A stretch of DNA of 51,944 nt from the NCBI GenBank assembly GCA_900660155.1, contig CABFPE010000006.1:1615744-1667687 (forward strand), written 5' to 3'. Origin of the DNA: Hofstenia miamia. Lineage: Eukaryota; Xenacoelomorpha; Acoela; Hofsteniidae. The notes beneath the pieces were generated by a model. It searched no databases, was not told the origin of the DNA, and saw only the letters and a list, made by a program, of their open reading frames with translations. Within the stretch, counting starts at the first letter, position 1; each line of letters opens with the position of its first letter. Shown here piece by piece: positions 41,304 to 51,922 of this stretch. The position numbers and the translations under genes are program-made.

Positions 41304-42649
41304 CGGTAAATTTTGGAATGCAATAAATGAATCATATAACATAAATCATTTTTGAAGCAATGAATACATAAAGAAAGATGAAATACTTTGTCCAAAACGA
41401 TGCATTGCGATTTGCCATTGTTTATGGTCATACCACAGTCGATTAAGCTTTTGGTAATATTTCTTTTTCAAGAGCTCAACAGGAAATTAAATGAAAAAAA
41501 TTGAAAAAAATACATTTCGCATGGCTAAAATTTAAATGTGTACAATTCATTTGATAAAATATATACCCCAAATTTACTTAGTCATATGCATTACTTTACA
41601 CGCTTAGAATGAGAGATTGTTCATTGGATAAATGTCATTCAATAGTATTCCGTTTTGCTGTAATTTTTTTCAGTTCAACCAAACATCAAACCACTTAATA
41701 TGTTTATGCATCAAATGTATGTTCTGTAAAGGCATTTGATTTTTTGAGGAACGATATCCCTTAAAGTAAACAATGATCACATAGTATAAATTTAGACAAT
41801 ATTATCTATAATGAATAAAGCACATCTTTTGGAAGAATTTGCCTAGATCAATTTCACCTATTTTCCTTGATTAAAAATATGATCTTACCCAAACCATTGC
41901 CATCAAAATTTGTCCCGAGTCAACCCAACGCATGTACTAACCACACCTATTTCCAGCTCTGACTTAAATAACAGTGGATTATGCTAAGGCCCACTAGTGG
42001 TTTGCAGCAGATGCGACACGTGTATATATTTCTAGGCATAAATGCATTTTGAATTTACCTTAAGGTATGTTTACCACTTAATTACTATCAACTTATGCTT
42101 TTTTGTTGTTTATGTTCGGCGATGAATATAAGAAAGGGTTTTAATAAAATACAAATTTTTATAGTAATTTTTTTAGATGTGACTGTTCTACATTATTTTT
42201 ACCGTTTGAGGATCACAACTAAAAATCCAGTGTTGCTATTGAAATATTATTTTTTTCTACCCTGAATTCTGCATGCGAAACTACTCACAGTAACCACTTC
42301 TTCTAAGGTGAAATTTTCTTGGAAAATTAACCTAAACTTAAATTGATTCGCAAATCAGTATTTTATAAATTCGAAATAGTGACTTAAATGCACCAAATCA
42401 ATTGACAGTATAAATCAATTAAATCATTTGGCGACGGACAGCAAAATCAACGTAGTAAAATTTAGATATTCTTATGAAAATTAATTAGTGTTGCATTTCA
42501 ATTCACGATCCTTATAATAACACACAACCAAACAATCAGAGGTATTCTGAGTTAAAAACATTTAATTATATGATGTAAAACGTGCAAAATTTTCAGTGCA
42601 CACGCCAATAACTGGACAGTCGGCCACTAAAAGAATGTTTGCATTGTCT
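39036..42649. other. Intergenic region upstream of MCM8
   Basis: AT-rich with no recognised gene. Contains TA-rich microsatellites near 39600-39614 and 41250-41301. A pair of short GCTTGCTT words at about 40203 and 40502 are coincidental-looking. The MCM8 promoter must lie here, but I see no specific site. Confidence 0.5.
41250..41301. repeat. (TA)n microsatellite
   Basis: About 26 TA units with one TG interruption near 41291. Confidence 0.95.
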
Positions 42650-42654
42650 TATCC

Positions 42655-43050
42655 AGGATTTACGGGTCGAGACTTTTTAGAGACTCGAGACCAAATATCG
42701 AGACTTTACGATTCGAGGTGAGAAGTAACGAATTTTGAAAAAATCAACGGAATTCGAGACCTAGTCGAGAATTTTTCAAATATATTTAAAGCTATATAAT
42801 TGCTGTCTCAATTTCGTTTCAAAAATTTAAATTGACTTTTTTGTATAAAAAAATCTTTCTTCAAAAACATTGGCTCAAAACGAGGATTATTTCATTGCAG
42901 TTGTTTGAATTCTTTACGTCATTAACCGAAAAAACCACCAAATAAAATTCGAGACGTGACTCGAAACTTAAGTATGGTCTCGCCCGAGACTCGAGACTTT
43001 TTTTGACAGACGAGACTCAAGGCCAACTTTATCGAGGTCTCGTAAACCAT
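42655..43050. repeat. GAGACTCGAGAC-type interspersed repeat
   Basis: CGAGACT and CTCGAGAC words recur at 42665-42780 (for example GGGTCGAGACTTTTTAGAGA) and at 42945-43050 (GTCTCGCCCGAGACTCGAGA), separated by unrelated sequence. The two clusters may be the ends of one element. A CpG-poor relative occurs at 46950-47035. Confidence 0.65.
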
Positions 43051-44233
43051 AGTCTTACCAATACAAAATGTAATGAATATAAATCAAAAAAGCAAAAGTA
43101 AAATTTGTGAAATGCTTCAAATGCGAAGAAATTGCCAGATTAGGATATCAAAATATTTGTAAATATTCAAACTCCTATCAACTCCGAGCACGAATACACA
43201 AAAAATTAAAGAATATTGATGAGGAAAATAAATTAAATTACATGTGTTAGAATTTAAATCATAAGCCGCTTTTACGTATGTTTTGGTTAAGCTAAACTTC
43301 ATCCAATTCAAAACAGGCAAAAAATTTTAAATAATATTTGTCTAAGTCAATTTTGTAAAACTTCATTTATAAAAATGCAATCATATAAACATGCATGTAG
43401 GTTTGTAGGTTAGGATTTTGTGACGGGGGTTATTCTATTCATGATCAAAACAAGTAACTAGAAGCAGATGCAAGCAAGAAACTGTCAAAATATTGAAATA
43501 TTTCATTGCTAATAAATGTTTTAGGGCTGATTTATAAGTTCTTCAACTTTGTACAAAAAATTTTTATGCAGGAAATGGCTAATAATGAAGATCTAAGAGG
43601 GTAAAATTCTGCATGTTACCCCCTGCGTATTCTGCATGCATATCTACTACAGCCATAATATGTCACTTAATGGCAAACTAAATGTTCAAGCAAAAGTGAT
43701 TTTACAATATTTGCATGACATTTTGTTTTAGCACAGAATCCTAGATTTGAAGTAAATGGAACAACATCACTTTTTTAGGAAATATAATTGTAATTTTATT
43801 AGTGTTAATGATGTCATTTACCTAATCCAAAATTAATACATCTAGTTTGGGAATCTTAAATCTGTGACTATACATGATATAAAATAATAGTAAGGGGTTA
43901 GAGATATTACTCAAAGTAGAAATAGGAAATTCTCATGTTTCCTTAGGATTACAATTTAATCATTTATTAATATTTGAATTTTTACATGCATAAATAATGA
44001 AAATGTGAAACTCTCAGAGATATGAGCAACATTTTCAAGCTTCACTTCCAAGCACCAGTGCATAATACATTCAATATACACAAACACAATAATATATGAG
44101 ATTAATGTTTGAAAAATTAAAAAGTTGTTTAAATGTTGGATTGCAGTAAAGTTCTAGGACATTCTATATCAAAGTTCATTTCATCAGAGCTATATAGTTG
44201 GCTTTTGAAAAGTGGGCTAGCCACATATTTTGA
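43051..44233. other. Non-coding; CpG content falls near 43.63 kb
   Basis: No gene seen. The last dense CpG occurrences are at 43186-43194, 43266-43277, 43422 and 43626; beyond this CpG is nearly absent. Confidence 0.6.
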
Positions 44234-44622
44234 ATGGTTGGTACTTTTTATCAACATACGAAATCTTGAAACCTACATAGGGAACCTTATGACAATATGA
44301 ACAAAAATTTAGCATGAATGAGGTATGAAAAATTATAACATTAGATGGGTCATTTAAAATTTTCTCATATGTACATTAAAATATTTATCTGAGTTTTTGT
44401 TATGAAATCAAAGATAATATTTTATCATTTTGGCTAGATTATAACTCAATAAACAACTGCTAAAACTAAATTTTGATGTCTCTTTTGATATAATTGATAT
44501 GTATACCTTATTCATGCTAAATTTTTGTTCATATTGTCATAATGATTTGCTATGCTGATCTCAAGGTTCCCTATGTCAGTTTGAAGATTTCATATGTTGA
44601 TAAAAAGTACTCACCAATTTGA
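44234..44622. repeat. Large inverted repeat (arms ~95-120 bp)
   Basis: Left arm 44234-44327 (GGTTGGTACTTTTTATCAAC to ATGAATGAGGTAT). Right arm 44501-44622 reads on minus TGGTGAGTACTTTTTATCAA to ATGAATAAGGTAT, with an extra ~20-nt insert near 44541-44565. The spacer is about 170 nt. Confidence 0.85.
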
Positions 44623-45449
44623 ATAAGTAGAAGAAAAGAGCAGGAATATATAATAATGTAATTCATGAAACATAATTATAATATGACAGAGCACTACACA
44701 TAATCAATGATGACATGATTGATATAGAAGCTTCCCAAATATACAAATCATTTTCAGTAACAAACTCATTTTCTATTTCATTAGGGGTGAAGCATCTCAT
44801 TTATCCATGTTTTTGAAAAGTGATGAGATTTTCAGTTTCACTTCAGTCACTGTACAATAAGTTTATATTTTACAAAATGTCTTTGCACTTGTTGAATTGT
44901 AGCTGGAATCATTAGAAGTATCATTAATAGAATCACAATATCAGAATCAATTGATAACATTGCAGACATAAGGTTCACAGAAATATATCTGATTGATACA
45001 TTTTGCTTCTTAACTCAGTCCTCAGTTTTTCTATTTGAAATTTCACTGAATTCTTCACAATAACCTTCAAATTGAATTGCTTTGCAAAATTTAGTTCATT
45101 ATTAAATAATCAAAATTTAAGTGCACTTTATATCCAATCTCAGAAAACTGGTCATTAGCCCAGTTTATCAATTGATAAAAGATTTCAAAGTATATACTGT
45201 TGGTGGGATTCCAAAAAGTTGTATCTCTGAAAACTTAACTTTTCAAGAGAGACAAAAACTATTTAAATTTGTTTTGAATCATAATGTTTATACTATATTT
45301 GGTGTGCAATCATTAAATACAATTCTTTATTATGTAGTAACTAAGTGATTACCTAATACTGCATCATATGGGTATCCTAAATCCCATAAAGTGATTTTAC
45401 TCAATTTCAGACTTACAACTTTTGTTGGTTTATATCAAATACAGGATTT

Positions 45450-46215
45450 TGAAAGAGAAGGCCAAAAATTAAAACACCAAAATTAAATTACCAAAGAAAT
45501 ATAATAACAAAACATTTAAATGCCAACTAATCATTATAGCAAAAGATAAAATCCCAAATAAATGGTTACAAGAGGGTAGCTCAAATTTATGTCAAAAGAA
45601 ATTTCATGCTCTGAGGAATTTGATTGGTCAAGAGTAGAATCATCAGAAAATAAGGGGAAAATAAGGGTGCCACTGAATGAGGCTGATTAGAATTTTAATT
45701 TTGCCAGTTAAGCATGACAGCTTTTAAAACAAGTCATAAAAAATAAATATATTTTACTATAAAAGTATATTTACGCAAGTCAATAATTTTTGATTAAATA
45801 GTACTCTCTGTACACAATAAATATATATTGCACTCTATGTAATTTGATTCAAATGCAAAGATCATTAAATAATTTGAAATTACACCCTCATGTACTGTGT
45901 TATTATTTAGCACAACCAAATTCTATAAACGACACTCTGATTGGAGTTCCACATTTGAATTTGACTGCCTCAATTTGATATTTATATTCTTAGGGATCCT
46001 GCAATTTTGGTATTTTAATTCTTTGGGATTTTCAAATTTGGTATTTTAATTGTTGTGATTTTCAATTTTGGTATTAAAATTATTTGGTATTTTATTTAGC
46101 TATGTCATTATATTTAGTTGGGATTTTATTTTTTGGTGTTTTATTTGTGTGGTCTTTTATGTCATAAATATTTGGTTATTTCTTTCATTGGCATTTTAAT
46201 TTTTAGGATTTAATG
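45450..46215. repeat. Degenerate short repeats (TTTGGTATTTTAATT type) in inverted orientation
   Basis: From about 45990 to 46215 the words GGTATTTTAATT, GGGATTTT and GGTGTTTTATTT recur every 15-25 bp. From 45455 to 45565 the complementary words CCAAAATTAAAT and AAATCCCAAATAAA occur. A decayed minisatellite split into two opposite arrays. Confidence 0.6.
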
Positions 46216-46949
46216 TAATTACCAAATTTTTCATTCCCTCTCAATTTTGATAATATTTTAACTGTGAGTCTGGTTATAACTTAACTAAACTCCATGTTGC
46301 AGCTGTTTTGCCTAAATCATCCATAAGCAACATTGTTGTTAAAGGCATTCTTCAGATTGTTGCTCTGGTAAACAAGAAATCAAATGCAAGTTCTTGATTC
46401 TGCTTTTTTCAAACTGAGTATCAAGTTTCAGAGAATATGACACAAGTTTCAACATCTTGTACATTGCATCCAAATCAACAAAACTGATTTTCAACTATTT
46501 TACAGTATTTCTAACTGCTAAGTTTTATATGTATCTATAGTAGTGTATATATTCAGTTTTTGATACTCTTTGTTTCTCTCCATTATAACAATTGTAAGGG
46601 TTTTTAACACTTGTTGTGACAAATGTGTATAGAAAAATTCTTATAGAGCAGAGAGGCTGAAATTGTTTTTGTCAGCTTGTCTATATCAAATTTATCAAAT
46701 ATGTCAATTTTAATAAATACTTCATGAATGATGAGATCATTGTCTACAAGTCTCAGAATGATAGAATACAAAATGGAATTTCTGTTATTTTACAAAATTT
46801 GCAAAATATCAAAAGAGCATAATCTGTAACTATTTGCTGTGAACCTCAGCAAAATGGTACATTCAATCTTACATTATAACCAGTGAATCAATTGTGACTT
46901 ATTTTCACTGCAAATTATCAGCAAATGAGTAAATTTTTCATCAGTCTCC

Positions 46950-47040
46950 TCCAGGGAGTTTGAGACAAGGCTGAGACTGAGACTTATATTTTTGAGATGA
47001 GAAGTAAGACTTTTTTCAGTGAGACAATGAGACTCAAGAC
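46950..47040. repeat. CpG-depleted relative of the GAGACTCGAG repeat
   Basis: TTTGAGACAAGGCTGAGACT, TGAGATGAGAAGTAAGACTT and GACAATGAGACTCAAGACTT resemble the 42.66-42.73 kb repeat, including the GAGGTGAGAAGTAACG block, but with TG or CA where that copy has CG. Confidence 0.55.
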
Positions 47041-47230
47041 TTCTATGAAAATAGAAGTTTACAAAACTTTAGACAAACTAAAAATAATTTAAAGCAAGCT
47101 AAAAGTTATTATTAATTTTAAAAATTATTTATATGCACAAAATGCCTTCAAGGGTTGATCTTTAAAAATTTCATACAATACCAATAACAGACTCATCAAG
47201 ATTTAAGCTGAATCTTGAAATATATATTTT

Positions 47231-47421
47231 TTGAGAATGGGACTAAAATATGAAATTCTCAAACTAATTGAAAGAATCTTTAAAATTCATTGCAGTCATC
47301 TCCTTTCCCTTGAGCATATTTACTTCATCACATTTCACCAATGTCATTGTTATTTCTTTTTGACATTATCTCTTTTTCAAAATACTAACAATGAGAGTCT
47401 GAAAAATCATGCTCTTCACAA
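47231..47421. other. Non-coding flank of hairpin
   Basis: An 85-codon open frame (47231-47488) runs into the hairpin arm and shows no domain; considered chance. Confidence 0.5.
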
Positions 47422-47763
47422 AATCTTGCTGCATCATGAAGCATTACACATTGTAGTGCTGCCTTTCTTTAAAGGAAATGTTTGCTAGATTTTGGGGCAA
47501 TTTGAATTTTATTCACCCCTATATATTTTCTTGAGTAGTAATAGAAAAAAGAGTTTTTAGAGATTTCTCTAAATTGGTCTGACTTTGTGATGGCAAAAAA
47601 TGCAGACCAATTTAGAGAAATTGCTGAAATATTTTTTTCAATGACTTCTCAAGAAAATATATGGGCAAATAACATGCAAATTGCCCAAAATATCTAGCAA
47701 ACATTTCCTTTAAAGAAAGGCAGCACTACAATGTGTATTGCTTCACAATGCAGAAAGATTTCA
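47422..47763. repeat. Long hairpin: ~160-bp inverted repeat with 16-nt loop
   Basis: Left arm 47422-47583, right arm 47600-47763, loop TTTGTGATGGCAAAAA. Outer arms match almost perfectly (CATTGTAGTGCTGCCTTTCT, TTAAAGGAAATGTTTGCTAG), the middle is diverged around 47490-47520, the inner end matches again (TTTCTCTAAATTGGTCTG). A partial direct repeat of the inner right arm follows at about 47783-47830. Confidence 0.9.
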
Positions 47764-48430
47764 AGACTGTATGACAGTTTAAAAATGCAGGCCAATTTTG
47801 AGCAATTATTAAAAATATTTTTTATGTCATGTATTAAGATAGCACATGAAATCAAATTTTGCACACCATCTCATTACAGAAATATTCCATAGCAAGAAAT
47901 ATTTTGTGTAATGATAAATCACCATTACTTATTTAAGAATTTAAGTCAGTATTATTATTGAATCAAAGAACTGCTAAAATCCAAATTTCTTTTATATATT
48001 ATATCTTTATAAGAAATACAAGAACTTGTGAAATTTATATAAAAAATACTCATACTTATATACACCTGATGTAATTTGAAATGTGCTACAATTAAGGTAA
48101 ACTGGGGCAAATTGGACATGCCATGAATCAGATAGTGTTGTGTGTACTGTAGTGAACTTCAAGAGGTGGCTATTTTACACAGTTAAAAAATAATGGATCA
48201 GGTAAATTAAAATCAATATTGCCAAATAGAATTCAATATTGCCATTACAAAAAACAATGTTCCCACTTGAAAAAAATTGTTATTTTTCTTTAATTTGAAT
48301 TTTTTGTTACAGTTCTCTTAATGTATTTTTATGTCATACTTAGTAGTTTGTTTGTAGAATTTGCACTGCTCAAGTTAATGTTGGAACCTGATTTTCTTAT
48401 GTAAAGCAGTATAATTTTGCTTATAACTAA
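47764..48430. other. Non-coding, CpG-poor
   Basis: Nothing coding. TAAACTGGGGCAAATTGGAC at 48097-48116 resembles a word seen at ends of some DNA transposons, but no partner is visible. Confidence 0.45.
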
Positions 48431-48707
48431 TGTGGCATAACTGCATCAATTAACTATTTTAATTTCAACATTGATGAATTTAGTTCTTTTGTAGCTTAAC
48501 AATTTCCATTAAATTGTTACACATGATTTTTATTTTCCAACTACAATTTTCGAACTAAAATATTTACAAAATGTCAGTATTTATGCCAAAATAAATGAGA
48601 GCATAAGCAAAGGATGTGTATACATTTTACAATTGTTGGTGAAACGTACTAAAAATTATCATCTAAACTGCACTTTAATAACAAATAATAAGTCTATGTA
48701 GGAAAAA

Positions 48708-49811
48708 TTAAAGGAGGGAAGGTCCATCTGTGAGATTAAGAGCTGACTCTATCCAGAAAATGAGCAAATATTTAGAGAAAACCAAGAGTGTCATGAGAAT
48801 ACTTTCCAAGTAAGTTCCTCCTTTGAGACATCCTGACCTTAATGCATGTGCTAAGGGCCATGAATCCATAAGTATGGTGTCACCAGGAGATGCCATGTTG
48901 GCTGCTATCAAAAATGCTTGAAGTTCCTTCCTGAAGATGTGGGGAAATGATGTGGAACGAAAGGAGAATTCTGCTTCATCTGGACAAACTATCCCTAAAT
49001 AGTACAAGGAAGCATCTGTATACCATATATTACCAGTAGAGGGAAATGTGAAGGGAGCCCATGACGTAATAAAAGTAGCTGCTCTGACCATTGCCATCAT
49101 GACTTTATGTGCTATGTTAAAGTCTTTATGGTGAAGATTATACAAAATTGAAGTTCTCCAATGAGTTGGACCATCTGTGACAATTGCAGAGTAACTGAGA
49201 TAAGAGATCTTTTCACATTGAAAATGAAGCCCAAGTATTGCATGACTTGTAGACCATGGGATGACTTGACTTCTACCACTGAAATGTTGAGTTGAGCTAA
49301 TTTCTGCATCCAAGTGTTGACTACATGCACTGCAGAGAAGGGTAAGACTATAAGTAGATTATCAATGTGCGCCTATGATATAAATCCAATTTTGTGAAAG
49401 GGGTAGAGTATTGCATTAGAAAGTAACTGACACAGAGCAATGCTGTAGGAGAGCCCCATTGGTGCCTTCTTGAAGATATAATGTTTAGAATTATGAGTGA
49501 TAAAGGTGGTATGATACTTGTGTTTCTGCAAGACAGGGATGTGGTAGAACGCACTTTTAAGATGAAATTGCAGCAAAATGTAGTCACTTAGAGGCGTGTT
49601 CTTCTTCAAAACTTTAATGACTGACAGAAGGTGGAATCTAATCAGGCTTGTAAGTGGTGTAAGGAATGAATATTTGACCACCATCCTGAGTTTTCCATTG
49701 GCTTTAGGAACAAAGAATGCTCTGGCTTGGAATAATGACCTTCACAGTGCTAAACTGATAACCTGTGCTTTCTCCAAGGCTGCAATGATTCAGTCTGTGT
49801 GTAATGAATGA
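48708..49811 (-). pseudogene. Reverse transcriptase-RNase H, inactivated
   Basis: From 49789 downwards in broken frames: RAFFVPKANGKLRMVV (RT motif 1), LLQFHLKSAFYHIPV (motif A, where the catalytic D is H), YIFKKAPMGLSYSIALCQ (motif B, 'PMGLS..P' type), stop, then AHIDNLLIVLP (motif C, HIDN instead of Y-x-D-D). After a further shift YLGFIFNVKRS is motif E. RNase H begins near 49028 with IWYTDASLYYLGIV (catalytic D about 49016), FRKELQAFLIA (E) and DTILMDSWPL (D-S, expected D-N/S), ending IESALNLTDGPS near 48720. RNase H follows the RT directly. Both RT catalytic residues and the frame are lost, so it is dead. Confidence 0.75.
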
Positions 49812-50461
49812 AGTTTAGATGGTAATGTAATAGGACGTTTGAACATGGTAGGTTGCATACAAGATAACAAGATAGAGACTGTTAGTAAGTGCATAATCCT
49901 CTGCGGAACACGGAATTCTGACTGGAACGATGGCCAATCTACTTCTGCTGAGTGGAATACGTACTGGGGATCTGGATCCAAAGGTTTGGCAATGATAGTT
50001 CCTTGGGAATTACCCACAAAATCAGGTACTTCTGTAGCTTGTGAAGGCTGCAAAAACTCTGCCAGTTGTTCACTTGTCATTGTAATACCAGATAAGATAG
50101 AATGTTCTTCTTGCCTGGCTGCCTGTTCTGGGAGTGCTGAACCAGCTGCTTGGTCCAGTAGTGCTGTGGCTGCCTGATCTGCAAGTGCTGCCAACTGAGA
50201 TGTGGTTAATGTGATGCCAGACAAAATATTGATCCAATTCTGCTGGGGGTGCTGGACTTGAGAATGCAAAGTAGCTTGGAGTGCAAATTCATTGAGTAAC
50301 TGACAAATATCATCCATGTGTAAATGAGAGATAAGAGAAAGAAAAGTTCTAAAACATGGAACCACTGAGTCTGGAAGTTGAAAGTTGAGACCCATGACAT
50401 CTACTTCTTGAAGGCAAGGTGGCTGAAAAAGCTGAGGCTGTAATACCTGCAAGACTGCCAA
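49790..50461 (-). pseudogene. Retroelement protein between gag-like region and RT
   Basis: A 223-codon open frame containing a duplicated segment: NILSGITLTTSQLAALADQA and SILSGITMTSEQLAEFLQPS about 40 residues apart, separated by alanine-rich helix. The C-terminal HSAEVDWPSFQSEFRVPQRI precedes the RT without a clear protease motif (no D-T/S-G). Function unknown; it may be the C-terminal end of a gag-like polyprotein or an RT N-terminal extension. Confidence 0.5.
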
Positions 50462-50476
50462 AAGAGAAGAATCCTG

Positions 50477-51327
50477 TTAGTAATTGTGTAAGACAGGAGT
50501 TGATGCCTGGACTGGATCAGGAGTGAACTGCAGAGTGTTGTCCATTTGAGAACTAGGAAACACAGAAGACACATTAGAAAGAGGAACTGCTGGAGACTGG
50601 AATGAAGATAATGTAGGGATTGTGAGAGAATCTGGTAAAGAGACATGTAAAGAGCTAACATCATTGATTTGTTCAAAATCTGGATCTTCCATAAGGCTGC
50701 TTAAATTGTGACTGAGATGAGAAGGCATTAAATGGCGAGTGCTGAGAGGGGTACCAAAGAGGGTTCAAAGGAATGAGGTGCAGGATTCTGATGGACTGCA
50801 GCTGATTGTCGGCTGTATTCTGAAGTGTGGCATTCCATCCATAATTAGCTGCTGCCAACAGAACTGATATGTTGTGTGATAATGGACTGCAGGTTACTGG
50901 AGAGTACATCATATTCAGCAAGGATTGATCTGAGGCATTGCAATTCATTCTTATCACAGTTTGGTGTTTTACTGCTAGTGAGAGCTTTAGTGATTTGATC
51001 AACAACCACAGGCAATTGGTGAGGGGTGAATGGTGTGTCTTCCAGAAGTGTTGAAATAGAGACTGGGGGAGCTGAAGAATGAGGTGGAGCGTTCTGATTA
51101 GGGTGTTGAGAAGATTGTCCAGATTCGAGAGATTTGAGATGTTGTGTGATTCTGTCGAGGAGATGGACAAGCTGTTCATCACAGTTCTGGCTTTGTGACC
51201 TGGTCTGTGAATTAACATTTATAAAATTCTCTATTGTTGAAACAGACTGAAATCCAAAGTATACCCCAAATATCTTCAGGAACAATTTCACCATCCTGGA
51301 ACCTAGCCTAGCATTGTTATTAAACAT
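50477..51327 (-). pseudogene. Gag-like region of the retroelement, frame-shifted
   Basis: Overlapping frames 51327-50845 (MFNNNARLGSRMVKLFLKIF, a hydrophobic start, then CDEQLVHLLDRITQHLKSLE coiled-coil-like helix), 51218-50673 and 50728-50477 (glutamine-, serine- and proline-rich). No CCHC zinc knuckle is visible. Position upstream of RT and composition suggest a structural protein, but there is no diagnostic motif. Confidence 0.4.
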
Positions 51328-51922
51328 TCATGTACATTGCCTCCCCACAGGGTGTGCACTCTAAACACATACATTTCCAAAAACTGTTATACTAATTCAA
51401 ATTTTTTGTTTGATTTGAACTGTGATGAACATACTGTTGCAGAACCCCAGCAGCAACAACAAACAACTGCTGCTATTTCAGTCAGAGATCTGCCTCTGCT
51501 CAATGCTCTCTAGAATGTTACAAACAAAACTACTCTCATGCTTGAACAGTTAAAAGTGGAACATCACATCCTTACTTTGTTGCCATCATTAACATTCCCA
51601 ATCTCACATGGAATGTGAGAACTATTATGCAAAATCAAATCCAATGAACTTGCCATTATTCCTAACTCTGCCAAGCTCAATAATTGGCTTTTATATGATA
51701 CATTGTTAATGAGGTCTCTACCAGAAAATGATACCAAATCAATAACTCTGTGTAGAAAATATTAAATCAGAATTATCAACAAATAAATACCTACCTCAAG
51801 ATGTCTATTTCATTATGGATACATTCAAAAAAGTATATGTGGGGCACTATATGTGACACAACATCATCGAACAGGACACTGTGAAAATCCTGGATTAAAA
51901 TAGCCCAGTTTAGAGGGGGGCG
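51328..51922 (+). other. Region with plus-strand coding-like segment and purine tract before the right repeat
   Basis: Plus-strand translation from 51430 gives EHTVAEPQQQQQTTAAISVR then LEQLKVEHHILTLLPSL and SAKLNNWLLYDTLLMRSLPE with stops. GTTTAGAGGGGGGCG at 51908-51922 directly precedes the TGTGGCAT repeat, as a polypurine tract precedes a 3' LTR on the plus strand. This orientation is opposite to the RT frames. Confidence 0.4.

Noticed and set aside
47231..47488. 85-codon plus-strand frame as a small gene.
   Set aside because: It runs into one arm of the hairpin and has no start context, domain or similarity that I can see.
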